From contig CAVQXJ010000012.1 in the NCBI GenBank assembly GCA_963717745.1, positions 1-64,000 of the forward strand: a stretch of 64,000 nucleotides of DNA. The letters are read 5' to 3'. Numbering within the stretch: the stretch's first letter is position 1; each line of letters begins with the position of its first letter. Shown here one piece after another: positions 1 through 8,854 of the stretch. Source of the stretch: JACCXG01 sp963717745 (lineage in GTDB: Bacteria > Acidobacteriota > Vicinamibacteria > Vicinamibacterales > 2-12-FULL-66-21). A model generated the notes under the pieces. The model ran no database searches. It had not been told where the DNA came from and worked only from the letters and a program-made list of their open reading frames with translations. The translations under genes were made by a program, and so were the position numbers.

Positions 1-1
1 C

Positions 2-277
2 GGCGGCGAGGTGGAAGTGTCCGCCACCCGCACCGGTTCGACGCTGACTCTTCGCGTGCGCGACAATGGGGTCGGTCTTCCCGCCGGCTGGCAACTGCCG
101 CGCGACGGCGGCGTCGGCTTGAAGAACGTCGCCGCCAGGCTCGAACACCTCTACGGCGCCGCGGCGACGCTGCGGATCGAGCCGGTGGCGGGCGGAGGAG
201 TCGACGTCCGAATCGTTCTTCCCCGTGGACCGGCACCTCGATCCCCGGCGGCCGTCGAGCCGCCACGCAACCACTGA
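2..277 (+). CDS. Sensor histidine kinase, C-terminal ATPase part (5' cut by window edge)
   Basis: Only the last ~90 residues are present. The reading is open from the window edge, so the start lies upstream. Visible are the N-box/G-box features of a HATPase_c fold: a DNGVGLP motif near the start and a GVGLKNVAARLEHLYG block that is typical of LytS/YehU-type kinases, in which the G2 box is followed by NVRERL-like residues. It ends 3 nt before the ATG of a LytTR response regulator, so the pair is a LytS/LytTR-type two-component system. The last ~15 residues (Pro/Arg-rich) are unstructured. The input domain cannot be seen. Confidence 0.85.
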   Translation, partial: GGEVEVSATRTGSTLTLRVRDNGVGLPAGWQLPRDGGVGLKNVAARLEHLYGAAATLRIEPVAGGGVDVRIVLPRGPAPRSPAAVEPPRNH

Positions 278-280
278 CCT

Positions 281-1123
281 ATGACCCTGATTCGCGCCCT
301 GGTCGTGGACGACGAGAAGCCTGGCCGCGAGCGGGTGCGCCGGCTGCTCGCCCGCGACGCCCGCGTCGAGCTGGCCGGCTGCAGCCCGTCCGGCGCCGAG
401 GCGATCGAACACGTGCGCCAGTCCGTCCGCGCCGGCACTCCGATCCACGTCATGTTCCTGGATGTGCAGATGCCGGAGATCGACGGCTTTGCGGTCGCGT
501 CGGCGCTCGCCACCGAGCTCGAACCCGGTGCCGCTCCCGCGGTGATCTTCGTCACCGCGCACGACGAGTACGCGCTCCGCGCCTTCGAGTCGCACGCCAT
601 CGACTATCTGTTGAAGCCCTTTTCCGACGAGCGGTTCCAGGCCGCGCTCGATCGGGTGATCCGTCACATCAAGGCCGGACACGCGCACGCGCTGATGTCG
701 CAGATGCAGGCGCTGATGGGCGGAACCGCGGGACTCGCCCCCGGGGACGACGCACCAGGCGCAGCCGCCGGATCTCGCCGCACCGTCCTCGATCGGATCG
801 TCGTCAAGGGCGAACATCGGGTGCGGCTGCTGCCGGTCGAGCAGATCAGCTGGATCGAAGCCGACGGGATGTACGTGAAGCTGCACACCCGGGACGGCCA
901 GGTGCACCTGCATCGCGGGCTGCTCGGCTCGCTGGACGCGTCGCTCGACGCGCGCCGGTTCGTGCGGATCCACCGTTCCGCGATCGTCAACATCGATCTC
1001 GTCGACGGCCTGCGCCAGGACGCGCACGGCGACTACGTCGTGCTCCTTAGAGATCGGACCGAGATTCGCGTGGGAAGGCGATTCCGAGCCAGGCTGCAGG
1101 CGCGCCTCGGGCAAGAGCTGTGA
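281..1123 (+). CDS. LytTR-family response regulator
   Basis: A 280-residue transcriptional regulator. The receiver domain covers about residues 5-125, with acidic residues near 10-12, phospho-acceptor Asp61 in the FLDVQMPEIDGF motif, a TAHDEYA segment and the conserved Lys in YLLKPF. A Gly/Ala-rich linker (about 140-165) leads to a LytTR DNA-binding domain (about 170-275) with the IEADGMYVKLHT and FVRIHRSAIVN motifs. It starts 3 nt after the stop of the kinase and is presumably co-transcribed with it. LytTR regulators commonly control export or surface functions; the target here is unknown. The gene ends directly at a heptamer-type inverted repeat. Confidence 0.93.
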   Translation: MTLIRALVVDDEKPGRERVRRLLARDARVELAGCSPSGAEAIEHVRQSVRAGTPIHVMFLDVQMPEIDGFAVASALATELEPGAAPAVIFVTAHDEYALRAFESHAIDYLLKPFSDERFQAALDRVIRHIKAGHAHALMSQMQALMGGTAGLAPGDDAPGAAAGSRRTVLDRIVVKGEHRVRLLPVEQISWIEADGMYVKLHTRDGQVHLHRGLLGSLDASLDARRFVRIHRSAIVNIDLVDGLRQDAHGDYVVLLRDRTEIRVGRRFRARLQARLGQEL

Positions 1124-1353
1124 CAAATCCCAAGTTCCAAGCTCCAAATCCCAACCACTCCCAACTCCCACATCCCAAAACGAACCGCCAAATCCCAAAT
1201 CCCAAATCCCCAAATCCCTAATCCAACTGCCAACTTCCGATTCTCAGGTGCGCGTCGAAGCTTGGGCGTCGTTGGGATTTGGGAGTTGGGAGTTCGCTTT
1301 GGGATGTGGGAGTTGGGAGTGGTTGGAGCTTGGAGCTTGGATCTTGGGATTTG
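1124..1353. repeat. Inverted repeat with CCCAAAT-type heptamer arms (family A, copy 1)
   Basis: The left arm (1124-1238) is a run of CCCAAAT/CCCAACT/TCCAAGC units. The right arm (1262-1353) is the reverse complement in the same style. A 25-nt block (1152-1176, CCACTCCCAACTCCCACATC and 5 more) recurs exactly in inverted form near 1298-1322. It lies between two convergent genes and could act as a bidirectional terminator. The right arm is translated as the C-terminal tail of the minus-strand kinase. The outer ~40 nt are nearly identical to the arms of the element at 31293-31470, so this is a dispersed repeat family. Confidence 0.85.
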
Positions 1354-2668
1354 TCTGAAGAACTATCGTGAAACGTGTCGTGCCCGCCGGTGTGCGTTCG
1401 ATGCCGTACTCGAATCCGTGCGCGCTGAGAATTTCCTGGATCAGGGTCAGTCCGATTCCCTGGCCGTGCGGCTTGGTGCTGAAGAAGGGCGTGAACAGGT
1501 TCGCCTGCGCTTCGGCGCTGATCCCCGGCCCGGTGTCGTCGATGGTCAGCGTCGTGCGTCCGCCTGCCGCGGTCACGCCGATCGTGACGGTGCCGTCGCC
1601 GTCGATCGCCTCGACCGCGTTCTTGAGAATGTTGAGCAGCGCCTGCTCCATCTGTCCGCGGTCGATCTGAACGGGAAAAGCCGCTGGCGATCGGCTATCG
1701 ACTTCCCAGACCCACCGGACACTCCGCGCGTTGGCATTCGACGACAGCAGCCGGACGATGCCCTGCAGGATCGGCAGCAGGTCGGTCGATCGGAGCAGCG
1801 GCGGCGGCAATCGGAACACGTCGGCGAACCGGCGCATGAAGCTGCCCAGCTGCTCGGTCCGCTCGATGACGATGCCGATCGCCTGCTCGAAGTCGACCCG
1901 ATTGGTGGCGTGGAGATCGCCGGCGTAGGCGAGCGACGAGTGCAGCAGCGAGTTCGAGGCGGCGACGCTGTTGTTCACCTCGTGCGACATCACCCGGATC
2001 AGCTTTTCGTAGGCGGCGCGCTCGAACTGGCGCAGCTCTTCGGTCAGCTCTTCGACCAGCAGGAAGCTGCGCGGGAACCCGCGATCGATGAAGGTCCCGT
2101 GATGGCACTTCACCCGTCGCGCCCCGAGCATCCCGACCAGCCGGGCATCGCCGGCATCGAGCACCGCGAGCGCATCGGCGAGCGGCGAGCCCAAGGCCTC
2201 GAGCCGCCGTCCGACGGCGGTCGCCGCGGTCCGGTCGAGCAGGCGTTCCGCCGCCGGGTTGAGGCTGCTGATCGCGCCGTCGAAATCCAGGATCACGACG
2301 CCCGAGGGGGAGACCTGGAGCACCTGGCTGAGGAACTGATGCTGCTCGGCGACCCGCACCCGCTCCGCGCGCAGCCGATCGACCATCGTGTTGTAGATGC
2401 CGATCAACTCGTCGATCTCCGGCTGGCCGACCGGCAGGAATCGCGACGTGAACTCCTGCTCGCGGATTAGCCGGAGACCCTCCGCGGTCAGGCCGAGATG
2501 CCGGTACATCTCGCGCGACAGCCGCAGCCCGGTGATCAGCGACACGACGAAGACCACTTCGATGGCGATCAGCCAGAAGCGGCTGTGGAGGAACAGGTAG
2601 ACGGCCAGTGCCGCGAAGATGAGGTGAAGGACGACAAGATAGGCGATCGCCCGCCTGCGCAGGCTCAC
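1244..2668 (-). CDS. Membrane sensor histidine kinase of NtrC-type system
   Basis: A 474-residue kinase with two membrane helices (about residues 8-28 and 31-48), a HAMP-like linker, a PAS-like domain (about 112-205), phospho-acceptor His229 in an SHEVNNS H-box, and a C-terminal HATPase with N-box NILKNAVEAI, DDTGPGI and a GQGIGLTL G2 box. The class (HEVNN H-box) is the NtrY-like group. Its start overlaps the stop of the NtrC-type regulator by 4 nt, so the two are co-translated and are presumed partners. The last ~36 residues (Pro, Asn, Ser, Gln-rich) are not kinase sequence; they are the translation of the heptamer repeat at 1262-1353, which also supplies the stop codon. Confidence 0.92.
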   Translation of the reverse strand: MSLRRRAIAYLVVLHLIFAALAVYLFLHSRFWLIAIEVVFVVSLITGLRLSREMYRHLGLTAEGLRLIREQEFTSRFLPVGQPEIDELIGIYNTMVDRLRAERVRVAEQHQFLSQVLQVSPSGVVILDFDGAISSLNPAAERLLDRTAATAVGRRLEALGSPLADALAVLDAGDARLVGMLGARRVKCHHGTFIDRGFPRSFLLVEELTEELRQFERAAYEKLIRVMSHEVNNSVAASNSLLHSSLAYAGDLHATNRVDFEQAIGIVIERTEQLGSFMRRFADVFRLPPPLLRSTDLLPILQGIVRLLSSNANARSVRWVWEVDSRSPAAFPVQIDRGQMEQALLNILKNAVEAIDGDGTVTIGVTAAGGRTTLTIDDTGPGISAEAQANLFTPFFSTKPHGQGIGLTLIQEILSAHGFEYGIERTPAGTTRFTIVLQTNPKIQAPSSNHSQLPHPKANSQLPNPNDAQASTRT

Positions 2669-4032
2669 ACGGTGATCTCGTATTTCTCGAAGCGTCGATA
2701 CAACGCCGCGCGGCTCAAGCCGAGCGACTCCGCCACCCGGCTGATGTTCCCGCCGTGGTGACGCAGCGACTTCACGATCATCGCCCGTTCGATCTCGTCC
2801 ATCGTCATCGAGCCCACCGGTGGCAGCGCTTCGGCGGCTTCAGGCCGGGCGAGATCCGCCGACTCGGAGAAATCGGCGACGTCGAGGACGTGGTGGGGGC
2901 TCACGAGCACGGCGCGCTCGACGCACTGGCGCAGCTGGCGGACGTTGCCGGGCCAGGACTGCGCTTTCAGCCAGCGCGCAGCGGCAGGGCTGATGGTCAG
3001 CGGCTCCCGCTGGTAGACCTGCGCCGCCCGCTGGAGGAATCGCGAGCCGAGGACCGCGATGTCGTCGGGCCGCTCGCGGAGCGGCGGCAGGTGGATCGCC
3101 ATCAGGTTGATGCGATAGAGCAGGTCTTCGCGGAACTCACCACGCGACACCATGCCGGTCAGCGGGCGGTTGGTGGCGGAGACGACGCGGACGTCGACCT
3201 CACGGCGCTGGCTCGACCCCAGCACCTCGAAGGTGCGGTCCTGCAGCACCCGCAGCATCTTCACCTGCGACGGCGGATCGAGATCGCCGATCTCGTCGAG
3301 AAAGATGGTGCCGCCGTGGGCGATCTCGAAGCGGCCCTTGCGGTCGGCCCGCGCGTCGGTGAACGCACCGCGGGTGTGGCCGAACATCTCGCTTTCGAAC
3401 AACGTCGAAGGCACGCCGCCGAGATTGACCTTGACGAAGGGCTTGCCCGCGCGCCGGCTGTTTCGATGGATGGCCTCGGCGATCAGCTCCTTGCCGGTGC
3501 CGCTTTCGCCGGTGACCAGCACCGACGCGTCGGTCGGCGCGACGCGGCCGACCAGCTCGAGGATGCGCAGCATGCGGGGATCGCTTCCCACCAGGTCGCC
3601 GAAGTCGAACCGCGCGTCGAGCTCGTCGCGGGTGAGCGAGGATTCGGCGGCCTGTGCTTTCGCCCGCACCAGCCCGAGCGCGGTCTGGACGACCTGCACC
3701 ATCTGCTGGTTGGTCCAGGGCTTGGTGACGAAATCGGATGCGCCCGCCTTCATGCCCTCGACGGCCAGCCCGATCGACCCCCAGGCGGTGATCAGGATCA
3801 CAGGGATGGTCGGGGTCGCCTTGCGGATCTCCTTCAGCAGCGCGAGGCCCTCTTCACCCGAGGTGCGGCGCGTGAAGTTCATGTCCTGGATCACCAGCTG
3901 ACACGGCTTCTGCCGCAGCACGTCGAGGGCCTCGTCCGGCGACCCGACGGCCAGCGACTCGAGCCCGGCCTGCTTGAGCAGCAGCGCCAGCGAGGCGGTC
4001 ACCGAGCGGTCGTCGTCGACGATGAGAATCAT
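2665..4032 (-). CDS. Sigma-54-dependent NtrC-family response regulator
   Basis: 455 residues: receiver (1-120, phospho-acceptor Asp50), AAA+ central domain (about 145-375; Walker A GESGTGKE, Walker B TIFLDEIGD) and Fis-type HTH (about 410-450, ending LGLSRAALYRRFEKY). The sigma-54 contact loop reads GAFTDA instead of the textbook GAFTGA. It is the last-but-one gene of the minus-strand run that starts with the ABC efflux genes, although a 170-nt gap with two hairpins separates it from the permease. It probably controls that exporter, as in similar acidobacterial and Bacteroidetes loci (inference from context). Confidence 0.93.
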   Translation of the reverse strand: MILIVDDDRSVTASLALLLKQAGLESLAVGSPDEALDVLRQKPCQLVIQDMNFTRRTSGEEGLALLKEIRKATPTIPVILITAWGSIGLAVEGMKAGASDFVTKPWTNQQMVQVVQTALGLVRAKAQAAESSLTRDELDARFDFGDLVGSDPRMLRILELVGRVAPTDASVLVTGESGTGKELIAEAIHRNSRRAGKPFVKVNLGGVPSTLFESEMFGHTRGAFTDARADRKGRFEIAHGGTIFLDEIGDLDPPSQVKMLRVLQDRTFEVLGSSQRREVDVRVVSATNRPLTGMVSRGEFREDLLYRINLMAIHLPPLRERPDDIAVLGSRFLQRAAQVYQREPLTISPAAARWLKAQSWPGNVRQLRQCVERAVLVSPHHVLDVADFSESADLARPEAAEALPPVGSMTMDEIERAMIVKSLRHHGGNISRVAESLGLSRAALYRRFEKYEITV

Positions 4033-4047
4033 GGATGGCGTGAGTCC

Positions 4048-4071
4048 CGCCAGGGTCTAAAGACCCTGGCG
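4048..4071. repeat. Perfect 11-bp hairpin
   Basis: The arms 4048-4058 and 4061-4071 are perfectly complementary (CGCCAGGGTCT / AGACCCTGGCG) with a 2-nt spacer. It lies just upstream of the regulator start at 4032 and downstream of the permease stop at 4203. It has no T-run. It looks like a REP-type palindrome and may attenuate read-through between exporter and regulator genes. Confidence 0.7.
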
Positions 4072-4115
4072 CCACAGCATTGCGTGGTTGCGGCAGGGAA
4101 TCGCGGAAATTGTAG

Positions 4116-4190
4116 CGCCGGGGTCTTCCGCCTTCGTCAAGGCTTCGGCGGACCGCCGTAGCTTTAGCGGAGGCTGGTCAGACCCCGGCG
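4116..4190. repeat. Inverted repeat with 11-bp arms (REP-like)
   Basis: CGCCGGGGTCT at 4116-4126 is the exact reverse complement of AGACCCCGGCG at 4180-4190. The interior holds further short palindromic words (TCCGCC ... GGCGGA) and a CCTTCGTCAAGGCTTCGGCG phrase; a related CCTCCGCCAAGGCTACGGCG phrase occurs near 19020. It fills the gap between the permease and regulator genes. Confidence 0.65.
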
Positions 4191-4202
4191 AGGGCGGGCG
4201 GC

Positions 4203-5438
4203 TCATTCGTAGTGTAAGGCTTCGGCGGGCTGTATCCGTGTGGCGAGCCGGCTCGGCTGCCAGCCGCAGGCGAGCGTCAGCAGGTAGATGGCCGCGACGG
4301 AGATCCCGATGCTGGAGACAAAGACGGCGGGCGACACCACCTGCATCTCCTCGGGGAGCGGCAGCAGTGGCAGCTGCGCGACCAGCAGCACCGCGGCGGT
4401 GAGCGCCAGTGTGGTCATGAGCGCGACCTCGGTCAGCACCTGTGCGCGCACGTTGGGAATCGTCGCCCCCTTGGCCCGGCGCAGGCCGAACTCGCGGATG
4501 CGCTGGGTCACGCTCTGCCAGACCACGCCGGTGAGGCCGAGTCCGACCATCAGCAGCAGGAAGCCGGCGATCGTGCCGATGACCGCCAGCGGGATCATGA
4601 ACTGGCGCAGCTTGTCGGTGCGCATCGCCTCGGCCGGCTGGACCTCGAACGACCAGTTGCCGGCGACGGCCATGGCGCGCTTGACCAGGGCCTCTTCGAA
4701 CGCGGCGGTGGTGCCCGGTCTCACGCGAATGAAGATGCGGTCGGGCAATGCGGCCTTCGGGTCGGGTGCGTCGATCCGCATCCGTTGGAACATGTAGTTC
4801 TCCGCATTGGCGAGCTCGCCATCCTGCCGGAACTCTTCGATCACGCCGACGACCCGCATGACAGGCGGCTCGTCGGCGTCCCGCACCGGCTCCGTGGCCT
4901 CCGGGATGATCTGGCCGACGGCGTTGTCATCCCCGAAAATCTCGCGCGCGAGCCGGCGATTCAGCACCACCGGCTGGCTGTTCGCGGCATCGTCTTCCCG
5001 CGAGAACCATCGTCCCTCGACGACCGGGATCTGGAACAGGTCGCGGTAGGTGTCGGTCACCCTGTTCAGGCCGTAATTGACTTTCCGTCCGCCGGTCAGA
5101 TCGATGCCGCTCCCCCAGCTGGAGTTGGAGTAGGGGCCGGTGAAGCCGGCGGACACGGCTTCGATCTCGGGCATGTCCCGCACCGCCATCAGCAGTTGGC
5201 CGTAGGTTTCGCGATGCCGCGCCTTGACGGCGGGATCCTGATCCGACTCCTTGCGGTCGACGCCGACGTTCCAGACCCGGTCGATCGCGAACCCGACCGG
5301 CAGGCGAGCGTTGTAGACGAACTGCGCGGCGATCAGCACCACGCCGAAGAGGGTGAGGAAGGCGAAAAAAATCTCGACCGTCAGCAGGAAGTTCTGCCGC
5401 TTGCGGTTCCAGATCAGGCGCAGCAGGTGACGGGTCAT
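4203..5438 (-). CDS. ABC transporter permease (MacB/FtsX family)
   Basis: 411 residues from the ATG at 5438, which overlaps the upstream permease stop (ATGA). One N-terminal membrane helix (about 20-42) precedes a large periplasmic MacB_PCD domain (about 45-285), followed by three helices in the FtsX domain (about 290-405). The C-terminus LQPAEALHYE-like ending is the usual FtsX signature. The ORF could be extended upstream to 6032, but that stretch is out-of-frame reading of the neighbouring permease and was rejected. With the adjacent permease, ATPase and adaptor it forms a MacAB-like tripartite exporter or macromolecule-linked ABC system; the substrate is unknown. Confidence 0.92.
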   Translation of the reverse strand: MTRHLLRLIWNRKRQNFLLTVEIFFAFLTLFGVVLIAAQFVYNARLPVGFAIDRVWNVGVDRKESDQDPAVKARHRETYGQLLMAVRDMPEIEAVSAGFTGPYSNSSWGSGIDLTGGRKVNYGLNRVTDTYRDLFQIPVVEGRWFSREDDAANSQPVVLNRRLAREIFGDDNAVGQIIPEATEPVRDADEPPVMRVVGVIEEFRQDGELANAENYMFQRMRIDAPDPKAALPDRIFIRVRPGTTAAFEEALVKRAMAVAGNWSFEVQPAEAMRTDKLRQFMIPLAVIGTIAGFLLLMVGLGLTGVVWQSVTQRIREFGLRRAKGATIPNVRAQVLTEVALMTTLALTAAVLLVAQLPLLPLPEEMQVVSPAVFVSSIGISVAAIYLLTLACGWQPSRLATRIQPAEALHYE

Positions 5439-6678
5439 CGCGAACCTCCCTTGAGCGCCTGGACCGGATTGAGACGCGACATCCGCCACGCCGGGTAGAC
5501 CCCGGAAATCAGGCCGAACCCCGTCGCCAGCACCAAGCCGTAGGCGAACACCCGCGCATTGACGGTGAAGTGCGCGTCCTGGAAGACGCCGCCGATCGAC
5601 AGCGCCCGGAGGACGACGATCGACAGGGCGAACCCGACCACGCCCCCGATCAGGGTCAGCAGGAGGTTCTCGATCAGGAACTGTCCGACCAGCGTGCGGG
5701 CCGGAGCGCCAAATGCCTTGCGCACGCCAATCTCCGATGCCCGCTCCATGATGCGGCTGATGTTGATGTTCACCAGATTGACGGTCGGGATCAGCACGAA
5801 CAGCAGGCCGAGGCCCGCCATAAAGCTGACCAGCCGCCAGACCTGGCTCTCGGGACTCTTCCGGTCGGACAGCGGCATGTGCCGGGCGAATCCGGCGATC
5901 TTCGTCTCGAACGGCGCGACGTACGCCTCGTAGTCCTTCGACGGCAGCTCCACGCGCAGCAGCCGCGAGTTGAACTCTTCGTGAATCGCCGCCATCGACG
6001 CCCGGTCCCTGGCCAGCGCCATCGCGCTCCAATTGCCCAGGACCTCGCGCTTGAAGGCATCGGTCTTCGCGGTTGTGTAGGGCACCCAGATGTCCGCATG
6101 GGGGACGCTGCGCAGGATCGACACGTTCTCGACCACCCCGATCACGCGGAACCGCTGGCCGTCGGCCTCGAAGGTCTGGCCGAGCGCGGGCCGGCCGTCG
6201 AAGATCCGCTGCCGCGTCGTGGTGTTGATCACTGCCACGAATCGCGCCTCGGCGACGTCGGCAGTGCCGATCGGGCCGCCCTCGACGAACCTGAACTCGA
6301 GGATGCGCCAGTATTCGTCGTCGGTGCGCTTCAGCGACGAGCTGATCTTCCTGCCGTCGATGTAGCTGTACACGGTGAAACCGTTCTCGAACAGCGACAG
6401 CCGCTCGACCCCCGGCAGATTGCGTGCGTAGGCGTCGAGCACCTTGAAGCCCGGGGAGCTCGAGGAGGTGCTGTGGGGGCCGTGCATCACGGCCCGGTCC
6501 ACATACAGCGTGCGATCCTGCCGCGGCTCCTCCGCCCCAGGACCGAACGAGTGGTCGAACAGTGCGGCGACGACCGTGAGCACCAGCAGCGTGAAGCTGA
6601 TGCCGAACAGGCTGATGAAGGTGAAAAACTTTCGCCGCATCAGCACCTTCACGGCGAGTGTCAGGTAGTGGACGAACA

Positions 6679-6679
<1 letters not shown>
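5435..6679 (-). CDS. ABC transporter permease (MacB/FtsX family)
   Basis: 414 residues with a single N-terminal helix (about 20-42), periplasmic MacB_PCD domain (about 45-275) and three C-terminal FtsX helices (about 280-405). It has the conserved ERASEIGVRKAFGA motif after the second helix and ends in MSRLNPVQALKGG, a classic FtsX terminus. Its start codon overlaps the ATPase stop by 1 nt and its stop overlaps the second permease start by 4 nt, so the three genes are translationally coupled. Two different permeases presumably heterodimerise on one ATPase. Confidence 0.93.
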
Positions 6680-7344
<665 letters not shown>

Positions 7345-7380
7345 GTGCAAGTCCTCGACGTGATGCTCGGTGCTGCGGTC

Positions 7381-7487
7381 GTCAGTTGCCAGTTGCCAGT
7401 TGCCGGTTAGATCTCGTGAGCTCGTGGCCGGAAACCAGGTGGTCAGCGACAACTGATTCCTGGAAACTGGAAACCCGGAAACTGACC
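7381..7487. repeat. Imperfect inverted repeat with heptamer arms (AGTTGCC / GGAAACT)
   Basis: The left arm 7381-7408 holds three AGTTGCC units. The right arm 7452-7487 holds GGAAACT-type units whose reverse complement (GTCAGTTTCC...) aligns with the left arm. About 43 nt separate them. It fills the whole gap between the adaptor and ATPase genes of one operon, ending 1 nt from the adaptor stop. It has the same architecture as the other heptamer-armed elements in this window but a different unit. Confidence 0.7.
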
Positions 7488-7488
7488 A

Positions 7489-8730
7489 CTACTTGATCCG
7501 CACCTCCGACAGGTGCATGTAATCCTTCATGTCCGAAATAACGATCTCGTCCCCTTCGCCGACGCCTGACACCACTTCGACGTCGTCGGCGCCGGCGAGG
7601 CCGGTTTCGATCGCCATGCGGAAGGCGCGATCGCCGCGGATCACGAACGCCTGGCGGGCGGCATTGTCGGCGAAGGGGCCGCGCTTGACCCGCAGCGCGC
7701 GCGGCTTGCGGTCGGTGATCACCAGCACGTCGGTGCGCAGGCTCGGTCTCAGGCCCGGGTGCGAGGGCTCGGCGAGGGCGACGGTGAAATGCAGCACCCC
7801 GTTCTCGACCGTTGGGAAGACGTCGGTGATGGTCCCGGCCAGATCGAGATCGTTGATGCGCACGCGCACCGGCATGCCGGTGCGCACCCGCCCGGCGTGC
7901 ACGTCGGACACGGTGGCGGCGACGCGGAACGACGACAGGTCGGCGATGCGGGCGATGACGTCGCCACGCCGCACCAGCGCCCCTTCCTGCGACAGCACCC
8001 AGGTCAGCACGCCGTCGCGGTCCGATTTGGTGGTCGAGAGGTCGAGCAGCCGTCTGGCCTGCGCCGCTTCCTTGTCGAGCGAGCCGCGCTCGAGCGACAG
8101 TCCGTCCAGCTGGATCCCGGTGGCGCGCTCGGCGTTGGCCCGCTCCTGACGCAGCTGGGTCAGCTCGATCTGCGCCTGCTTGACCGCGAGCTCGGTTCGC
8201 CGCAGCGACTCACGCGAGTTGAGCCCTTCCTTGAACAGCTGTTGATCCGCATCGAGCCGCGCCTGCGCCGACTGCAGCTCCAGCGTCTTGACCTCGAGAC
8301 GTCCGTCGAGATCGCCGAGGGATTTCTCGAGCGCCAGCCGGGTCTGCGCCTGCTGGTTCTCCCTGATCCTCTGGTCCTTGACCACCTTGTCGAGCGCCAG
8401 CACCGACTCGCTGGTATCGAGCTCGACGACCGCGTCGCCTTGCTTGAGGTGCGCGCCCGGCCGCTGGAGGATCCGCAGGACCCGGGCGTCCAGCGGGCTC
8501 GACAGCACCCGCTCGACTTCCGGTGTCACCGTACCGGAGGCGGTGATCACCGCTTCGATCGGACCCGCGGTGACGCGCGCGGTCCGGATGCGGCTGCGGC
8601 TCACCGACGGCCGGATCCAGCCGGGCAGCGCGGCCAGCACCACCGCCAGGAGGACGATCGGCACGCCGATCTTGAGCACCCGGCGCAGCCGGTCCTGCCG
8701 TTCGACTTCAGGAGGAAGAGGACGATCCAC
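7489..8730 (-). CDS. Periplasmic adaptor (membrane fusion protein, HlyD/MacA-like)
   Basis: About 413 residues if the GTG at 8730 is used; no ATG fits, and the longer in-frame reading to 9105 runs antisense through the AguB gene. It has a membrane helix (about 16-36), a barrel-sandwich half (about 60-100), a long alpha-hairpin/coiled coil rich in Leu, Gln and Glu (about 105-215), then lipoyl and beta-barrel domains (TSESVLAL, GVLTWVLSQEGALVRRGDVIA). This is the standard MacA/HlyD order. It begins the exporter operon (adaptor, ATPase, permease, permease). The start choice is uncertain; the RBS before the GTG is weak. Confidence 0.88.
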   Translation of the reverse strand: MDRPLPPEVERQDRLRRVLKIGVPIVLLAVVLAALPGWIRPSVSRSRIRTARVTAGPIEAVITASGTVTPEVERVLSSPLDARVLRILQRPGAHLKQGDAVVELDTSESVLALDKVVKDQRIRENQQAQTRLALEKSLGDLDGRLEVKTLELQSAQARLDADQQLFKEGLNSRESLRRTELAVKQAQIELTQLRQERANAERATGIQLDGLSLERGSLDKEAAQARRLLDLSTTKSDRDGVLTWVLSQEGALVRRGDVIARIADLSSFRVAATVSDVHAGRVRTGMPVRVRINDLDLAGTITDVFPTVENGVLHFTVALAEPSHPGLRPSLRTDVLVITDRKPRALRVKRGPFADNAARQAFVIRGDRAFRMAIETGLAGADDVEVVSGVGEGDEIVISDMKDYMHLSEVRIK

Positions 8731-8854
8731 GCCGTGAGCAAGACCAAGCGCCGTGCCGTTCCGGCTGAGCCCTTTCAACGACTTACGGGCGCCAGACCGG
8801 GCGGTTCGTTCAACATCGCACGAAGCCGTGTTCAGAACCGGACAGCCGGGGGGG

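Noticed and set aside
1033..1353. Peptides rich in GIWELG/FGIW words from the family A repeat
   Set aside because: They are translations of the heptamer repeat, have no start context, and the same words arise at 31293-31470 from the same repeat.
1124..1353. Possible CRISPR array
   Set aside because: Units are 7 nt, imperfect and contiguous with no regular spacers; the two arms are inverted. No cas genes are present.
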